Positions 1 through 10,467 of a stretch of 64,000 bases of DNA are shown piece after piece. The DNA comes from Trichodelitschia bisporula (Eukaryota; Ascomycota; Dothideomycetes; Phaeotrichales; Phaeotrichaceae): the NCBI GenBank assembly GCA_010356995.1, contig ML996687.1:125803-189802 (forward strand). Reading direction: 5' to 3'. Position numbers and translations under genes: made by a program. The notes under the pieces are model-generated. The model was not told the origin of the DNA. It saw only the letters and a list, made by a program, of their open reading frames with translations, and made no database searches. Every line of letters begins with the position of its first letter. Positions within the stretch are counted from its first letter, which is position 1.

Positions 1-62
1 AGAGGTTCGGCATTACCCAACACTATTCCGTTAGCTCAAACTCCAGTACCCAAAGCCTATAC

Positions 63-913
63 TCAATCCCACTTCGTCGTCAACCCCCCCCTCGACTTAA
101 CCTGCAACTTCTTCTCCTGCTCCGCCTCCTGCATCTTCCTCTGCCCCTCCGGCAGTAGTCTCCTCTCAAGCGTACACTTCACCCTCGCCCTGCCCCCCAC
201 CTTCCTCCCCTGACTCAGATCATCCTCATACCGATCATAATACACCGCCCACTTCAACCCATCCTCGCGTTCCTCCTCCTCCACCACCACAAACCCATCA
301 AAACCCTCCAATATCACATCCCTCTCATCCTTACTCCAGTCCCAGGGTCCGACGATGTGCTCGATGGATGTGCTCCTGTTCCCGTGCCGCAGTTCTAGCG
401 TTTTTTTGTCCACGTAGATCCAGTTCAGCATCGGCGGGTCGTTGGAAATGGTGCTCACGAGCCCGAGTTCGGGCGGCGAGCGCGCGTCGTCTGGGTACTG
501 GATGTAGAAGCCCGTGAACGGGTGCGGTGCCGGCCCTGTCTTCGCTGGCGCGGGCATACCCTCCTCATCCCTCGGCCAGAGCCAGACCTGCGCCGTCAGC
601 ACCTTTTCCGAGCAGCAGCGAGGTCCTTCCGGTGGGTGGGGCGGAGGGAGGAGGAGGAGGAGGAGGAGGAGGAGGAGGGGGAGCGCAAGCCTACCTTATC
701 ATGCCTGAGCACCACCATACACTTGGAAATCTCCTGCGCCTTAGGACTATCCCCCTCACACACGGCATCGATATAAAACTTAAACATGCGCGTCTCATTG
801 TTCGCCTCCTCGTTGACGCGTTTTTGTTCCGCGACGCCTTCGGCCACACCGGTTACGACGGGGATGCCGGTTATGATGCCGCCGAAGAAGACGCCGAGGG
901 GGATGAGGGCCAT
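63..913 (-). CDS. Conserved fungal hypothetical protein (2 exons)
   Basis: Two exons, 913-695 and 602-63, join across a 92-base intron (donor GTAGGC, acceptor AAAG) to give about 252 residues. The N terminus starts with a hydrophobic, glycine-rich stretch (MALIPLGVFFGGIITGIPVV) that could be a membrane anchor or glycine zipper. A soluble domain follows, with many Trp, Tyr and acidic residues, then a basic C-terminal tail. The intron contains a (TCC)n/(GGA)n microsatellite at about 647-680. The start is the first ATG of the frame and is followed by an uninterrupted frame to the donor. I do not recognise a named domain; the layout resembles conserved hypothetical proteins of ascomycetes. Splicing is inferred from frame continuity and consensus sites. 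Confidence 0.65.
647..680. repeat. GGA trinucleotide microsatellite
   Basis: About ten GGA units in a row, lying inside the intron of the gene at 63-913. Seen directly. On the coding strand it is a pyrimidine tract just upstream of the 3' splice site, so it may double as the polypyrimidine tract. Confidence 0.9.
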
Positions 914-1814
914 GGTTGGGGGTGCTGTTGGTCGGAAATGGTGTTGGATCGGAGATGGGTGTTTTTGGGGTTGGAGGGGTATGGTTTCAGGATCGGAAGT
1001 GTGTTTTGAAGATCTGAAGATTGTGTTGCTGGAGTGGGGTTGTTGGGTGCGGGGTGCATTTGTGGAGGATCGACGAGGCTAGAGGCGTGACGTCATGTGG
1101 GCTGAGGGGCTGGTGGCCAACTTTGCTGCGCTAGGCGAGGCGCGGGTGCGCATAGTCGGGCCTAGAAAGAACTCCATGCAGGGCGTGGAATTGATCTCCT
1201 TGCATGCAGCCTTCTACAGTACGCCATCCAGAGCTTCAGCCTTCATCGTCGGCCGAACGAACCGAGTCCGAAAGCTCAAGCATAGCACCAACCCCACCAT
1301 ATCCCGAGTCCTGACATCTGCAGGAACAACAACCTTATTACCCACCCTCTAAGTAAACAAGCAATCTTCATCACTAATCGTCCAATATCCCGGCTCGAAC
1401 CCCACCGTCCCCCCCCCCTCACGTGACAACATCAACCCGAGACGCTGCAAAGCGGGCGGGAACGAGCCGCGCTACCGTCTTACCAACCGAGTACGCCGGC
1501 AATATGTACTTCATCTGTAGTCTATGCGTCCCGGTCCCTGGCGGCGCGCTGCCCGACCCGTGCACCGTTCGGCCACTCGCTCCCGTCGTTCGGACCTGAC
1601 GTCGCTTTCGTTCAGGGAAGTAGACTCATATGCGCTGCTCCGATCGGCTATGAACTAAATCGATGTATTTGTCCGCCTATTGCTGAGGATATTGGCCTCG
1701 TATACGCGCTGGGATGGTGTGGGGGTATAAGACGCGCTCGTCGGACGGCGGGTCCGGAGGTTAAGCTCTCAGGGCCATTCCTTCGTTACTACATTCTTTA
1801 TCACAGTTCCTGAC
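914..1814. other. Divergent intergenic region
   Basis: This lies between the minus-strand hypothetical gene and the plus-strand carboxylesterase. Only short frames without recognisable content are present. It holds a C homopolymer near 1410-1418 and a TATA-like element near 1726. It is probably the promoter region of both flanking genes. Confidence 0.6.
1724..1732 (+). promoter_or_regulatory. TATA-like box upstream of the carboxylesterase
   Basis: The sequence GGTATAAGA lies about 85 bases upstream of the ATG at 1815, a usual place for a fungal TATA box. The assignment rests on sequence and position only. Confidence 0.4.
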
Positions 1815-3400
1815 ATGGCCGCTCTCCTTGCCGGCCTCCTGACCTTCGCGCCCCTCGCGCTCGCCGCCCCCCAAGCTCCAGCCTCAGCGTTCCGCCCCGG
1901 CGGCCCCGTCGTCACGACAAGCGGGCACATCGTCGGGCAGGCCTCAAGCTGGCAACCCAGTGTAAGCGAGTACCTAGGCATCCCCTTTGCGCAACCGCCC
2001 GTCGGGCCGTTGCGCTTCGCCGCCCCAAAGCCATTCAACAACAAAGGGCACATCAGCGCGACAAAATGGGGCGCCTCATGTCCCGCCAACGTCGCCTCGC
2101 CGCCGAACTCAACCATCACGTATACATCCGTCGCGGCGACAGTCTTCGGCATCCTGGGCCAGGCGGGGGATACGTTTGACGAGGACTGTCTGACGCTGAA
2201 TGTGTGGAGCGCGCCGGGCAAGGGCGAGAAGGCGAAAGCGGTTATGATTTGGATTTATGGCGGCGGGTTTAATACGGGGAATAGCCGGTCGCCCGCGTAT
2301 AACGGCGCGCGGCTCGCGGCGGAGCAGGACGTTGTTGTCGTCAGCGTGAACTACCGCGTCAACATCTTCGGCTTTCCCGGCGCGCCCTTCCTGCCCGACC
2401 TCAACCTGGGTCTGCTCGACCAGCGTCTGGGCGTCGAGTGGGTGCGCGACAACATCGCGGCCTTCGGGGGGGACCCGAAGCGCATTGTGCTCTTCGGCGA
2501 GAGCGCGGGCGGCGGCTCGGTCGACTACCACTCCTTCGCCTTCACCAAGGACCCGATTGTCACGGGCTACATCCCGGAGTCCGGATCCGCGGCGAATATC
2601 CCCGGCAGCAGCACGAATCGCAGTTTGAGCTGGTACGGCGCCAGTGCGCAGGCGGGGTGCGGCGGCGCCGAGGCCGGCGCGAAGACCCTCGAGTGCATGC
2701 GCAGCAAGAAGTGGACCGACATTCTGTCGGCGATTAAGGTGTCCGGCGGCGCGGCGGGGGGGATGACACAGTTCGGCCCCACGGCGGATGGGAAGGTGAT
2801 TTTCAACGACTACGCTGCGCGGCGCGCGGCGGGGAACTTCCACAAGGCGGTAAGTAGCACGCCTTTCACATTTTGACTCCACTAACCCCCAAGCCCATGC
2901 TAGTCGGCAACAACAACAACGAAGGCGGCCTCTCCGCGCTCATCGCCGCCGGCCCTCCCAAGACCGCCTCCTCGCCCAAAAGCAACGCCCGCCGCCAAGC
3001 AGCGCCAAACCTCGACTTCATCGGATGCGGGCCGCACGCCGCGGCCCTCGCCCGGCGCAACGCGGGCGTCAACGCGTGGCGGTACCTATACTCCGGTGAG
3101 TGGCCGAACCAAGACATCGGCACTCCGGGCGCGTGGCACGGCGCAGAAATCGGGATCGTCTTCGGCACGACGGAGTACCTGTCGCACCGGCCGGACACGG
3201 AAGAGGAGAAGAAGCTAGAGACCAAGGTGATGGGGGCGTGGAGCGCGTTCGCGAAGGACCCGGTCAACGGCCTTGTGAAGCTCGGGTGGCCGGTGTATGA
3301 CCCTGCGAAGCCGACGCTGATTCGCATTGGGGGGCCGAATTCGAGCGAGATTGCGTTTGTGGATAGGGCGAAGCTTGATGCGGGTTGCCCGGCGGCGTAG
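1815..3400 (+). CDS. Secreted type-B carboxylesterase / lipase
   Basis: Exons 1815-2849 and 2894-3400 (44-base intron, donor GTAAGT, branch CTAAC, acceptor AAG) give about 513 residues, close to the usual length of fungal type-B carboxylesterases. Residues 1-18 form a signal peptide. The alpha/beta-hydrolase signatures are clear: an oxyanion-hole motif YGGGF, the nucleophile elbow FGESAGGGS with Ser at about 230, a Glu at about 355 following a run of Asn, and a His at about 427 in WHGAEIG. An EDCLTLNVW signature precedes the oxyanion hole. The enzyme should hydrolyse carboxylic esters or lipids outside the cell; the exact substrate cannot be told. The second exon is rather short, so the C-terminal domain is compact. 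Confidence 0.92.
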
Positions 3401-5459
3401 GTGGTAAAAGTTGGCGGATTGGATTTGGCGATTGCTTGAGAGGACTGCAGTAATGAAAAAGCTACCTGGTGTTTGTCGGGAGTCGCGATGCTCCATGTTC
3501 AGCCTTGCGTTTCGGTTTCTGGTGGCTCATTAGCATTCTGGCATCCGCTCGATCCCTCTTCGGAAAGATAGCAAATTCTCTTTATTTCATTGGCTCGTGT
3601 GAAATTTGACGTCCAACGGATCTCGAGGAAATCCTGCCCTCGGCCGTGAAAGCTGTTTTCACCCAGTTCGAAACGATATCACATCCGACAGCCGATGCTG
3701 GCAGTTTATTGGACAGAGCGATATGAAGCTCCGCCGCCGGGTTGAGGTATTGAGAGACAACATTGATAACGCAGACTCGCTCTCGAAGAAAAAAAACAGC
3801 GGTGAATTCTCTCCGACAAGCCCAGCGCCGACTCCGCTGGCCGTGAACAAAGTCGTCGTCGAGGTTGAGCGGGTTTAGCGCGCCCTATTGATGGCTTGTG
3901 TCGTGGCTAGCCCGATGCACCCGTCGCACCATCTCATGTGGCGCATGCCGGGTTCACAGCCACTGACGATGTCCGTCGACCATGACTTGCTAAACACCCG
4001 GCTTCATCGGCAAATTGAAGGCTAGAACCAACGGGCCCGCACTACAGTCCGTCTCGCGGGGCATCCGTGCAAAGGCGCATTGAGGCAGGCGATGACAATT
4101 TTTTTTTCTCGTGCGAGGACGGCCGCACTGCTGAGTGCGCGACACGTGTGAGAAGCTCGCAGCACGTTGGCAGCTGGACCTCTTTTTCAACCTCTGAAGG
4201 ACATCTCCAACGCATTACACTCACTGGGACCTTAGCCAGGACTGCAAACTTTTAGCGGAAAACGTGGCCTGGATCGCGAACAAGCTGAACGACGTCCCCG
4301 TTGGCGAGGGCAAGTTTGCGACATAAGTCAACCTTTCCGCTAAAAGTTTGCAGTTCCCGCTAAGGTCCTGGTAAGCGTCCTGGGAGATATCCTGCAGACA
4401 GCGCTTGAGAAAGGTTCAAGCTTCCAACGTGCCGTGAATCTCTCTTGAGGGCGCGGTACAAGCGAGGTTTTCGAGGGCTTCTGCATCGTGGCGGACAGAG
4501 ATGATGAGCTAGTAGGTGGAGTGAGGGTTCGGGGCTGTATTCTGTAACTAGTGAATTAAGGCGACGGCAAGTACGTACACAGACGGCGTCTGTAGTCCTT
4601 CAGTCGCCACTTTGCAAGAGTGTTGTCAACTGCAAAGAATCAGTGTCTCGCAGATGTTGAGGTTGAAAGCGTGCCGTCTCGTCGCAAGCAACAAAGATTA
4701 TCCCGACACTGATCGATCCACCACCGTTCCACGAACAAGGGTGCTCAGTCACACCCGGGCAGATTCCTTGGCTGCAATTTACGGTGAGCCGGTTGTGTGC
4801 TACTACTCGCGTCACTGCGCGCCGTTGCAATCGTGTTTCGAGAGTTGGCTTTGCTCTCTGATGGCAGAGTTTGCGCCCTGCTGCGAGGGGCGAATGGCGT
4901 CAAATTCGTTGCAAGTAGGAAGCGGAGGGATCGTTTGATACTTGATCGTCTCGTGACGGTCACAAAGCCAACTTTCTTGCGTGCATCGCTTGCGGCAAAC
5001 AGCGCGGCCCGGGGCGTTGCTGCGTCGTCTGGTACGTGTGGTCTGGAGGTTGCCAGGGCCGTGGCGGTGCCAGATTGTCTCATTGCTGATTGGACAAAAG
5101 CCACTCCTCCAAGGCGAGATGGGATGCCAAGTAACGGCCAGAGGTTAATCAGGTTAGACTGAATGCACAGATGGCAGGCGATTCGGCTGTGGCTCCTTGG
5201 CGGAGAAGTGCTCTGGTCGCCCTGCAGACCGTGCGCAGCGCCACGGAGTCCGTCAGTGGCTGCTCCACGTCATAAGAGATTTGTCGCGAAAGTTGGGGTG
5301 GGTGGGTTCAAGGAAGCGTACCATCCTGGAACCTTGAAAAGTGGTTCGTCCCTTTACTAAAAGCGAGGAGTGCCAGCGAAACATCACCCCACTCGACCTC
5401 TCTCCCCCTCCTAGATTTATCGCAAACATCCAAACGTCGCCATCAATTCGACCGCCACG
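3401..5459. other. Gene-free stretch with an inverted repeat
   Basis: About 2 kb without a supportable gene. Small open frames here are short, overlap on both strands and show no recognisable domain. The one notable structure is the imperfect inverted repeat around 4198-4394. The last few hundred bases should contain the promoter of the MARVEL protein gene. Confidence 0.55.
4198..4394. repeat. Imperfect inverted repeat (hairpin-forming)
   Basis: A 38-base arm at 4225-4262 pairs with 4334-4371 at about 34 of 38 positions. Weaker pairing continues outward to about 4198 and 4394. The loop of about 70 bases contains a short open frame (ENVAWIANKLNDVPVGEG) that ends in TAA. It could be a MITE-like remnant or a hairpin-type duplication of a gene fragment. 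Its nature beyond the repeat itself is inference. Confidence 0.6.
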
Positions 5460-6425
5460 ATGGCATTCGGCAGCATGGCTCTCAAGAGCCTGGTCGCCTT
5501 CATCTACATGCTCTGCTTCTGCTGTGCAGCTATCATCCTCGGCGTCTATTCCTATTTCCTCTCCGTCCAGGCCGACCACAAGCAGACCCTCGCGCCTATT
5601 CGCAACTGGGAACGCGCAGTCGAAGGCATCGCGGGCATCGGCGTCGCGTACGCCATCATCGCCATCGTCCTCACCTGCTTCCTGGGCGGCAAGGCCTTCT
5701 TCGCCTTCCTCGGCATCTTCCTCGATGTGCTGCTCACCGCCGGCTTCGTTGCCATCGCTATCATGACCCGCGATGGCGCAGGCAAATGCACGGGCAACGA
5801 CATTAATTCCCCGATTGGCAACGGCGCATCGAACAGCAAGACAGGCTACGGCAGCGGCGGCTTCGGCACCACCAATTCCCACGACAGCAACCTGACGTAC
5901 GCGTCCACTCTCGGCTTCGCGTGCCGCCTGAACAAGGTCGCCTTCGCGGTCGCGGTCATCGGAGCGTGAGTATCCTCTCGTACGCACACTTACCATCACT
6001 GACAACCAAGCTTCCTCTTCCTCTTCGCCGCCCTCACCCAGCTCTGGCTCGCCCGTCACCACAAGCGCGAGAAGCGCCTCAGCGCCACCACCGCCCCTGC
6101 AGGCAAGCGCGGCTGGTTCGGACGCAAGCGCGGTGCGCGCGGTGCGGCCGTCGCACCAGCGGCTGGATACACGGGCAAGAGCGGAGGGCGCTGGTTCGGC
6201 AAGCGTAACCGCCAGCCCGTCGTGACCGACAAGTACTCCTCGACGCACCATGATACGGAGCTCGGCACTATTCCTGCGGCGGACACGAGCTACCACCATC
6301 AAACGCACGATGCTAATGCGAATGCGGCAATCCCGACTGCGGGTGGGTATCACACTGGCCCTGCTGGGACGAGCGTGAATCCGTATGGGTATGATAATGG
6401 GCATACGACGACGGCGAGGTATTAG
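5460..6425 (+). CDS. MARVEL-type four-pass membrane protein
   Basis: Exons 5460-5965 and 6011-6425 (45-base intron with donor GTGAGT) give 306 residues. Four hydrophobic segments are visible at about residues 12-34, 61-83, 87-108 and 157-180. The loop between the third and fourth is glycine/serine/asparagine-rich with two Cys. The long cytoplasmic tail is basic at first (KRGWFGRKRG and a second WFGKR) and then rich in His, Thr, Asn and Tyr. The four-helix pattern and loop sizes fit the MARVEL domain of fungal plasma-membrane or vesicle proteins. The function is not known from sequence; membrane-compartment organisation is the family's usual role. Confidence 0.75.
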
Positions 6426-6677
6426 GCGTTTAGGGCGGCTGAATACGAGTGATGAGCGTTGCTATTAGTTAATCGTAATGGTTATGTCGTCTGTCACGTC
6501 TTTGACGTGGCAATAATCGTGTATGTCTCATGCCTCCTGTCATGTTGAGTGTGCCATATATCGTGAACGTCTCGAGCTTCCTGCCATGTTGAGTGGGCCA
6601 TAAATCGTGATTGATATCTCATGCCTCAATGCCCTCGGGTATACGTGCCACCAAAACTATCACTCCTCTCTCACCAT

Positions 6678-7054
6678 CTACTTCCTCCTCCCCTTCCCCA
6701 CCCCCCTCTTCGCCCGCCCCTCCTCCACAAACCCTCTCAACAATCCCTCCAACCCCTCATTCCTCCTCGCCAACAGTAGAACATCATCAACGTTCACCGT
6801 CGTCCTTCCAGCATGCTTCGCAAAAGCCTCGAGATCCCTAGCCGCAAACGCGATCTGCGTGTACACGAGCTCCGTCAGCGCGCCGATGAACTGCGGCGTC
6901 GCGTTGAAGGACGTGGATGCTGTGGTGCTGTCGATGATTTGGCCGATTGCGAACCAGAGGGCGGATTTTAGGCGCTGTTGGGGGTAAGTTGGTGGATTTA
7001 AGGAGGGTGTGGGGAGGCAGGTACTTCTTCGTCTTCGGGGTTGATGGGGGGCAT
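6678..7054 (-). CDS. mhf1: CENP-S / MHF1 histone-fold protein
   Basis: Exons 7054-7025 (10 codons) and 6974-6678 join across a 50-base intron (donor GTACCT, acceptor CAACAG) to give 108 residues. The second exon is a nearly complete histone fold of the CENP-S type: it begins RLKSALWFAIGQII, then ATPQFIGALTELVYTQI, and contains DLEAFAKHAGRTTVNVDDVL followed by LLARRN. MHF1 pairs with MHF2/CENP-X; the tetramer binds DNA with the FANCM/Mph1 helicase for fork repair and also sits at kinetochores. The C-terminal tail is Lys/Arg/Gly-rich. It is divergent from the gene at 7500, with 445 bases between the starts. Confidence 0.92.
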
Positions 7055-7499
7055 TTTGTGGCTTGTAGTTCCTGTGGTTGTTTGCTGTAGCGAAGTTGTT
7101 GCTCCGCGATCGATATCTGGTATACATCCGTAGACGTGACGCGCAGCCAAGCCGGCCGGCTTGGCGACAGGGGAGTGAGTTGCGGCTTCCTTTTGTGGCG
7201 CACCTGTAAATGCGGGAGGATGCGCGATTATCGACTTCGACGTTTGACTTCGAATTTTCTCCAAACATTCGCAACCCCAACATCTCACTCTGACGGACTA
7301 CCACGAACATTCTTTCCACAAACGAAGACGTTACAGTCTGTACGCTACAAAACTGAATAACCTCTCTCTTACATCTATCCGGCATTTCTCGTATACACGA
7401 ATTGACACTTTGAAAGGCCCGCGGCTTCCCGCCACAGCGACGTGCAACTATCACAACCATCTCTGAGTACCTTCATCTCTAACTCAGTATAAAGGCGTC
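7055..7499. other. Shared promoter between mhf1 and the PGA2-like gene
   Basis: A 445-base divergent spacer. No coding potential beyond short overlapping frames. It probably carries both promoters; I see no clear TATA element. Confidence 0.5.
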
Positions 7500-7949
7500 A
7501 TGTCCTGGGATGCGCCTCCCCCGCAGGGCCTCGCCAATGCGCTCGCCACCCTCAACACCTGGGGTGACAACTTCACGAGGAACACCTCGAGCGCCTTTGC
7601 CAACATGAGTGCGACGGGATACATCCGCCTGCTCGTCGCCATCTGCGGGTACCTCCTCCTGCGGCCATACCTCATCAAGCTCGGCGCGCATCTTCAAATG
7701 AAGTACCACAAGGAGGAGGAAGCACGTACGGAGGAAGAGCGCGCGGCTGCAGCGGCTGCGAACGAGCTACGTGGGGGACGGGTTGTGATTCCGGGCGAGG
7801 AGAGTGAGGATGAGGATGGTGGGTGGGGGCATGGGGCTAGAGTGCGGCAGAGGCGCCGGGTGAGGAAGATTGTGGAGGAGCATGAGCAGAAGCTGGCGGA
7901 GAAGGGGAACGAGAGTGATGCGGATATTGAGGAGTTGTTGGAGGAGTGA
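7500..7949 (+). CDS. pga2: PGA2-like protein-trafficking membrane protein
   Basis: Single exon, 149 residues. One transmembrane helix lies at about 41-58 (YIRLLVAICGYLLLRPYLI). It is followed by a cytosolic, highly charged region with a KEEEARTEEERAAAAAA coiled-coil stretch, an acidic patch (EESEDEDGG), a basic patch and a final acidic helix. Length, single N-terminal anchor, the RPYLIK motif and the acidic tail fit the fungal PGA2 family. In yeast Pga2 is an ER/nuclear-envelope protein needed for maturation of Gas1 and alkaline phosphatase. The family call comes from pattern recognition, so moderate confidence. Confidence 0.75.
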   Translation: MSWDAPPPQGLANALATLNTWGDNFTRNTSSAFANMSATGYIRLLVAICGYLLLRPYLIKLGAHLQMKYHKEEEARTEEERAAAAAANELRGGRVVIPGEESEDEDGGWGHGARVRQRRRVRKIVEEHEQKLAEKGNESDADIEELLEE

Positions 7950-8580
7950 GCGGTCATGGTGTGATGGTGGTATGCCGGCGAGTGGTATGAAGACTAGCCG
8001 GCGAGTGAACTTGATGGCAGGTGTTCGATTATGCATCGCTGTTACTTTGTGCTATCTGGTCTAGGAATGCGGTGTCGCCGTCTTTTCCCCACGGTCCGAT
8101 GATTGCGTATTACCGACTACAAGCTTCAACCCTAACTTACATCGGTCCCAGTGAACGTCCCCCAACCTCATCACATTCTCGTCGATATTCTAGACCGGCC
8201 ATGTACAGCAAGGAGCCCCTCAGCCACCTTGTCAGTATGCAGCATTCCCTACCACGGAATGCTCGCGCATCGCCTTCCAGAAAGTTCATCGCTGCACCGT
8301 CTCACCGACACCTTGCGTCAGCAGAACGTGCGCTAGCCCAGCCATGCGAACCGTAGTTGTCCTAGGGTCCTCATCGGGACCCGGGAGTTGCAGCTTCGCT
8401 ACGGCAGCTGTATGTGCAGAAGGTGACGCGTCCTTGCTTGGTATACGATATAAGATCAGAGGCCGCCCGGGAGTTCAGCTCACTGCAACCAACTCCAGTT
8501 GAACTCCCTTCATCACCCCACCTTGGGCTCCATCAACATTTCGAGTTATCCTCCTACGACTTGATATCACCTCCACAGTC
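7950..8580. other. Intergenic region upstream of the LPMO gene
   Basis: About 630 bases with only short overlapping frames. A TATA-like GATATAAGAT at about 8447-8456 lies roughly 130 bases before the LPMO start and may belong to its promoter. Confidence 0.45.
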
Positions 8581-9960
8581 ATGGCTTCCTCATGGCTCGT
8601 CCAGCTGCTCCTCGCAGCGCACGCTGCTGCGCATATGCAGCTGCAGATCCCGCTTCCCATTCGATCCCCGCTGTCCCCCAACAAGGGGCCGAATACAGAT
8701 TACGACTATCTAGATCCGCTTGACAAAACCGGGAGTAACTTCCCCTGCAAGGGCTATCAAACAGATGCGGCCCCCCCCACCGCCACTTACTCCGCCGGCG
8801 ACACCTACAACTTTACTCTCGCCGGCTCCGCCATGCACGGCGGCGGCTCGTGTCAGCTCAGCCTCTCCTACGATGGCGGGAAAAGCTTCCATGTCATCAA
8901 GAGCCTCATCGGCGGCTGCCCCTCCAGCCACGTCTACCCCTTCACCGTCCCGTCATACACCCCCTCCGGCAACGCCCTGTTTGCCTGGACCTGGCTCAAC
9001 AATATCGGGAACCGCGAGTTCTACATGGACTGTGCCTCCGTGCAGGTCAGCGGCGGGCAACCGGATGCAGCCCGCTTCAACGCGCTGCCTGGTATTTGGG
9101 TTGCGAATCTGGAGAGCGTGAACACGTGCACGACGACCGCGAATGTGGATCCTGTGTTTCCAGACCCGGGGCCGGAGGTTGTGTACGGTGGGGGTCTTGG
9201 ACCGGAGAGTCCAAAGTCCCCGGCGTACTGCGAGGTTGATGGTCGGGGGGCGAAGGCTGCGTCGGCGGGGGCGGAGGCTCCTGCGTCGACGGCGAAGATG
9301 GTTAAGCCTAAGCCGGCGGTGTTTCCGGAGTTTCTCACTACGATGGGTGAGAGGCCTACGGCGATGTTTCCGGAGTTTCTCACTACGATGGGTGAGGGGC
9401 CTACGGCGCCTGCGGCGGTTTCGACTTCGGCGGCGTCGTCGGTTGCTGCTGCGAGTTCTATGCCGATGCCGCCGATGGAGGGAATGGATCACGGTGGGAT
9501 GTCGGGGATGGACCACGGCGGCATGTCTGGGATGCATCACAGTGATATGCACGGGATGCATCACAGTGACATGGCAGGCATGGAAACTGGCTCCGAGCAG
9601 TCAGTGTCATACACCACGGTGGATACAACCACGACATGCACCTTGACGATCGGCAGCGCGAGTGGGACGGGAGCTGCGTCGAGTACATTCTCGACGGTAG
9701 TCGTCAGCAGCGCTGCTTCGCCCCCTCCGTCATCTGTTGCCTCTCCTCTTCCAACCGGAGCTTGCAACCCTGGGTCTTTCCTTTGCACCTCGCCTGCGGA
9801 GTTTCTCACCTGCGATCAGGACCCGCCTGGCCAGGGCGCGCCGTGGGACTGGAAGTACCCGAGGCAGGTTGCGGAGGGGATGATGTGTCTCCCTCACGTG
9901 GTGACGAGGGCGGATGGGAGCACGTATAGGGATGACCAGTATGTCAGAGCGACGACCTAA
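8581..9960 (+). CDS. AA11 lytic polysaccharide monooxygenase with Met/His-rich segment and X278-like tail
   Basis: Single exon, 459 residues. A 17-residue signal peptide ends right before His18 (AAA|HMQLQIP), which becomes the N-terminal His of the copper histidine brace. The second brace His is His86 in GSAMHGGGSC, and Tyr148 in REFYMDC is a candidate axial residue. The catalytic domain (18 to about 217) has the AA11 hallmarks DYDYLDPL and FPCKGY. AA11 enzymes oxidatively cleave chitin. A linker follows with a duplicated FPEFLTTMGE unit (about 248-271). Next is a Met/His/Gly/Asp-rich segment at about 294-334 (repeats such as MDHGGMSG and MHHSDM). The C-terminal module at about 394-445 has the CNPGSFLC and TCDQ pattern of the X278 module seen on AA11 proteins. 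The Met/His segment looks like a copper-binding sequence and is unusual here. Confidence 0.9.
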   Translation: MASSWLVQLLLAAHAAAHMQLQIPLPIRSPLSPNKGPNTDYDYLDPLDKTGSNFPCKGYQTDAAPPTATYSAGDTYNFTLAGSAMHGGGSCQLSLSYDGGKSFHVIKSLIGGCPSSHVYPFTVPSYTPSGNALFAWTWLNNIGNREFYMDCASVQVSGGQPDAARFNALPGIWVANLESVNTCTTTANVDPVFPDPGPEVVYGGGLGPESPKSPAYCEVDGRGAKAASAGAEAPASTAKMVKPKPAVFPEFLTTMGERPTAMFPEFLTTMGEGPTAPAAVSTSAASSVAAASSMPMPPMEGMDHGGMSGMDHGGMSGMHHSDMHGMHHSDMAGMETGSEQSVSYTTVDTTTTCTLTIGSASGTGAASSTFSTVVVSSAASPPPSSVASPLPTGACNPGSFLCTSPAEFLTCDQDPPGQGAPWDWKYPRQVAEGMMCLPHVVTRADGSTYRDDQYVRATT

Positions 9961-10467
9961 TGACGGCCACAGTTGAGAGCCCGGTACAGTATGTGCGGAT
10001 GGTGGTGGGACAATGGCGAGGTAGGTCATTGGCTTTGCGTTGGCTTTGGGCATCTTGGTTTAATGATTTGAACGAATTGTACTGTAGAATGGGGAGAACG
10101 GCTGGATCTATCACTTGGGAAGGAAAAAGGGTTGCGGGAGTTGGTCTTCCTTGTACGTTATCTAGGGGTTTCGTCCCTCCTAGTTCAAATGCATCACATT
10201 CCCACCAAACCCGTTGTGCTACCCTACGAACGCATAATCCCGAGTTCATCCCCCGTTCTAGACGCACCTGCAGCACCCCCCCCGCCGCCGCCCGGGGCGA
10301 TTAGCTCCCGCACATGGCGCCGCATTAGTGGCCGCCGTCGCCACCAAAAACGCGGGGGGACGCGGAAGCTCCCACATCCCTCCTCACCGTAGCCTTGTCA
10401 ACCTCACCCCACCTCACCTCCCTCCATCCCATCCTCAACCTTCCCTCAACCCACCAAGCCCAAAAAA
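9961..10467. other. Intergenic region
   Basis: About 500 bases between the LPMO and tetraspanin genes, C-rich towards its end. No gene or repeat seen; it should hold the tetraspanin promoter. Confidence 0.5.

Noticed and set aside
2109-2882. Minus-strand open frame opposite the carboxylesterase
   Set aside because: Antisense shadow, Arg/Ala-rich, no recognisable domain.
5253-6404. Minus-strand open frame (383 codons) opposite the MARVEL gene
   Set aside because: Runs across the intron and promoter of the plus-strand gene and has only low-complexity sequence; the plus strand has four clean membrane helices.
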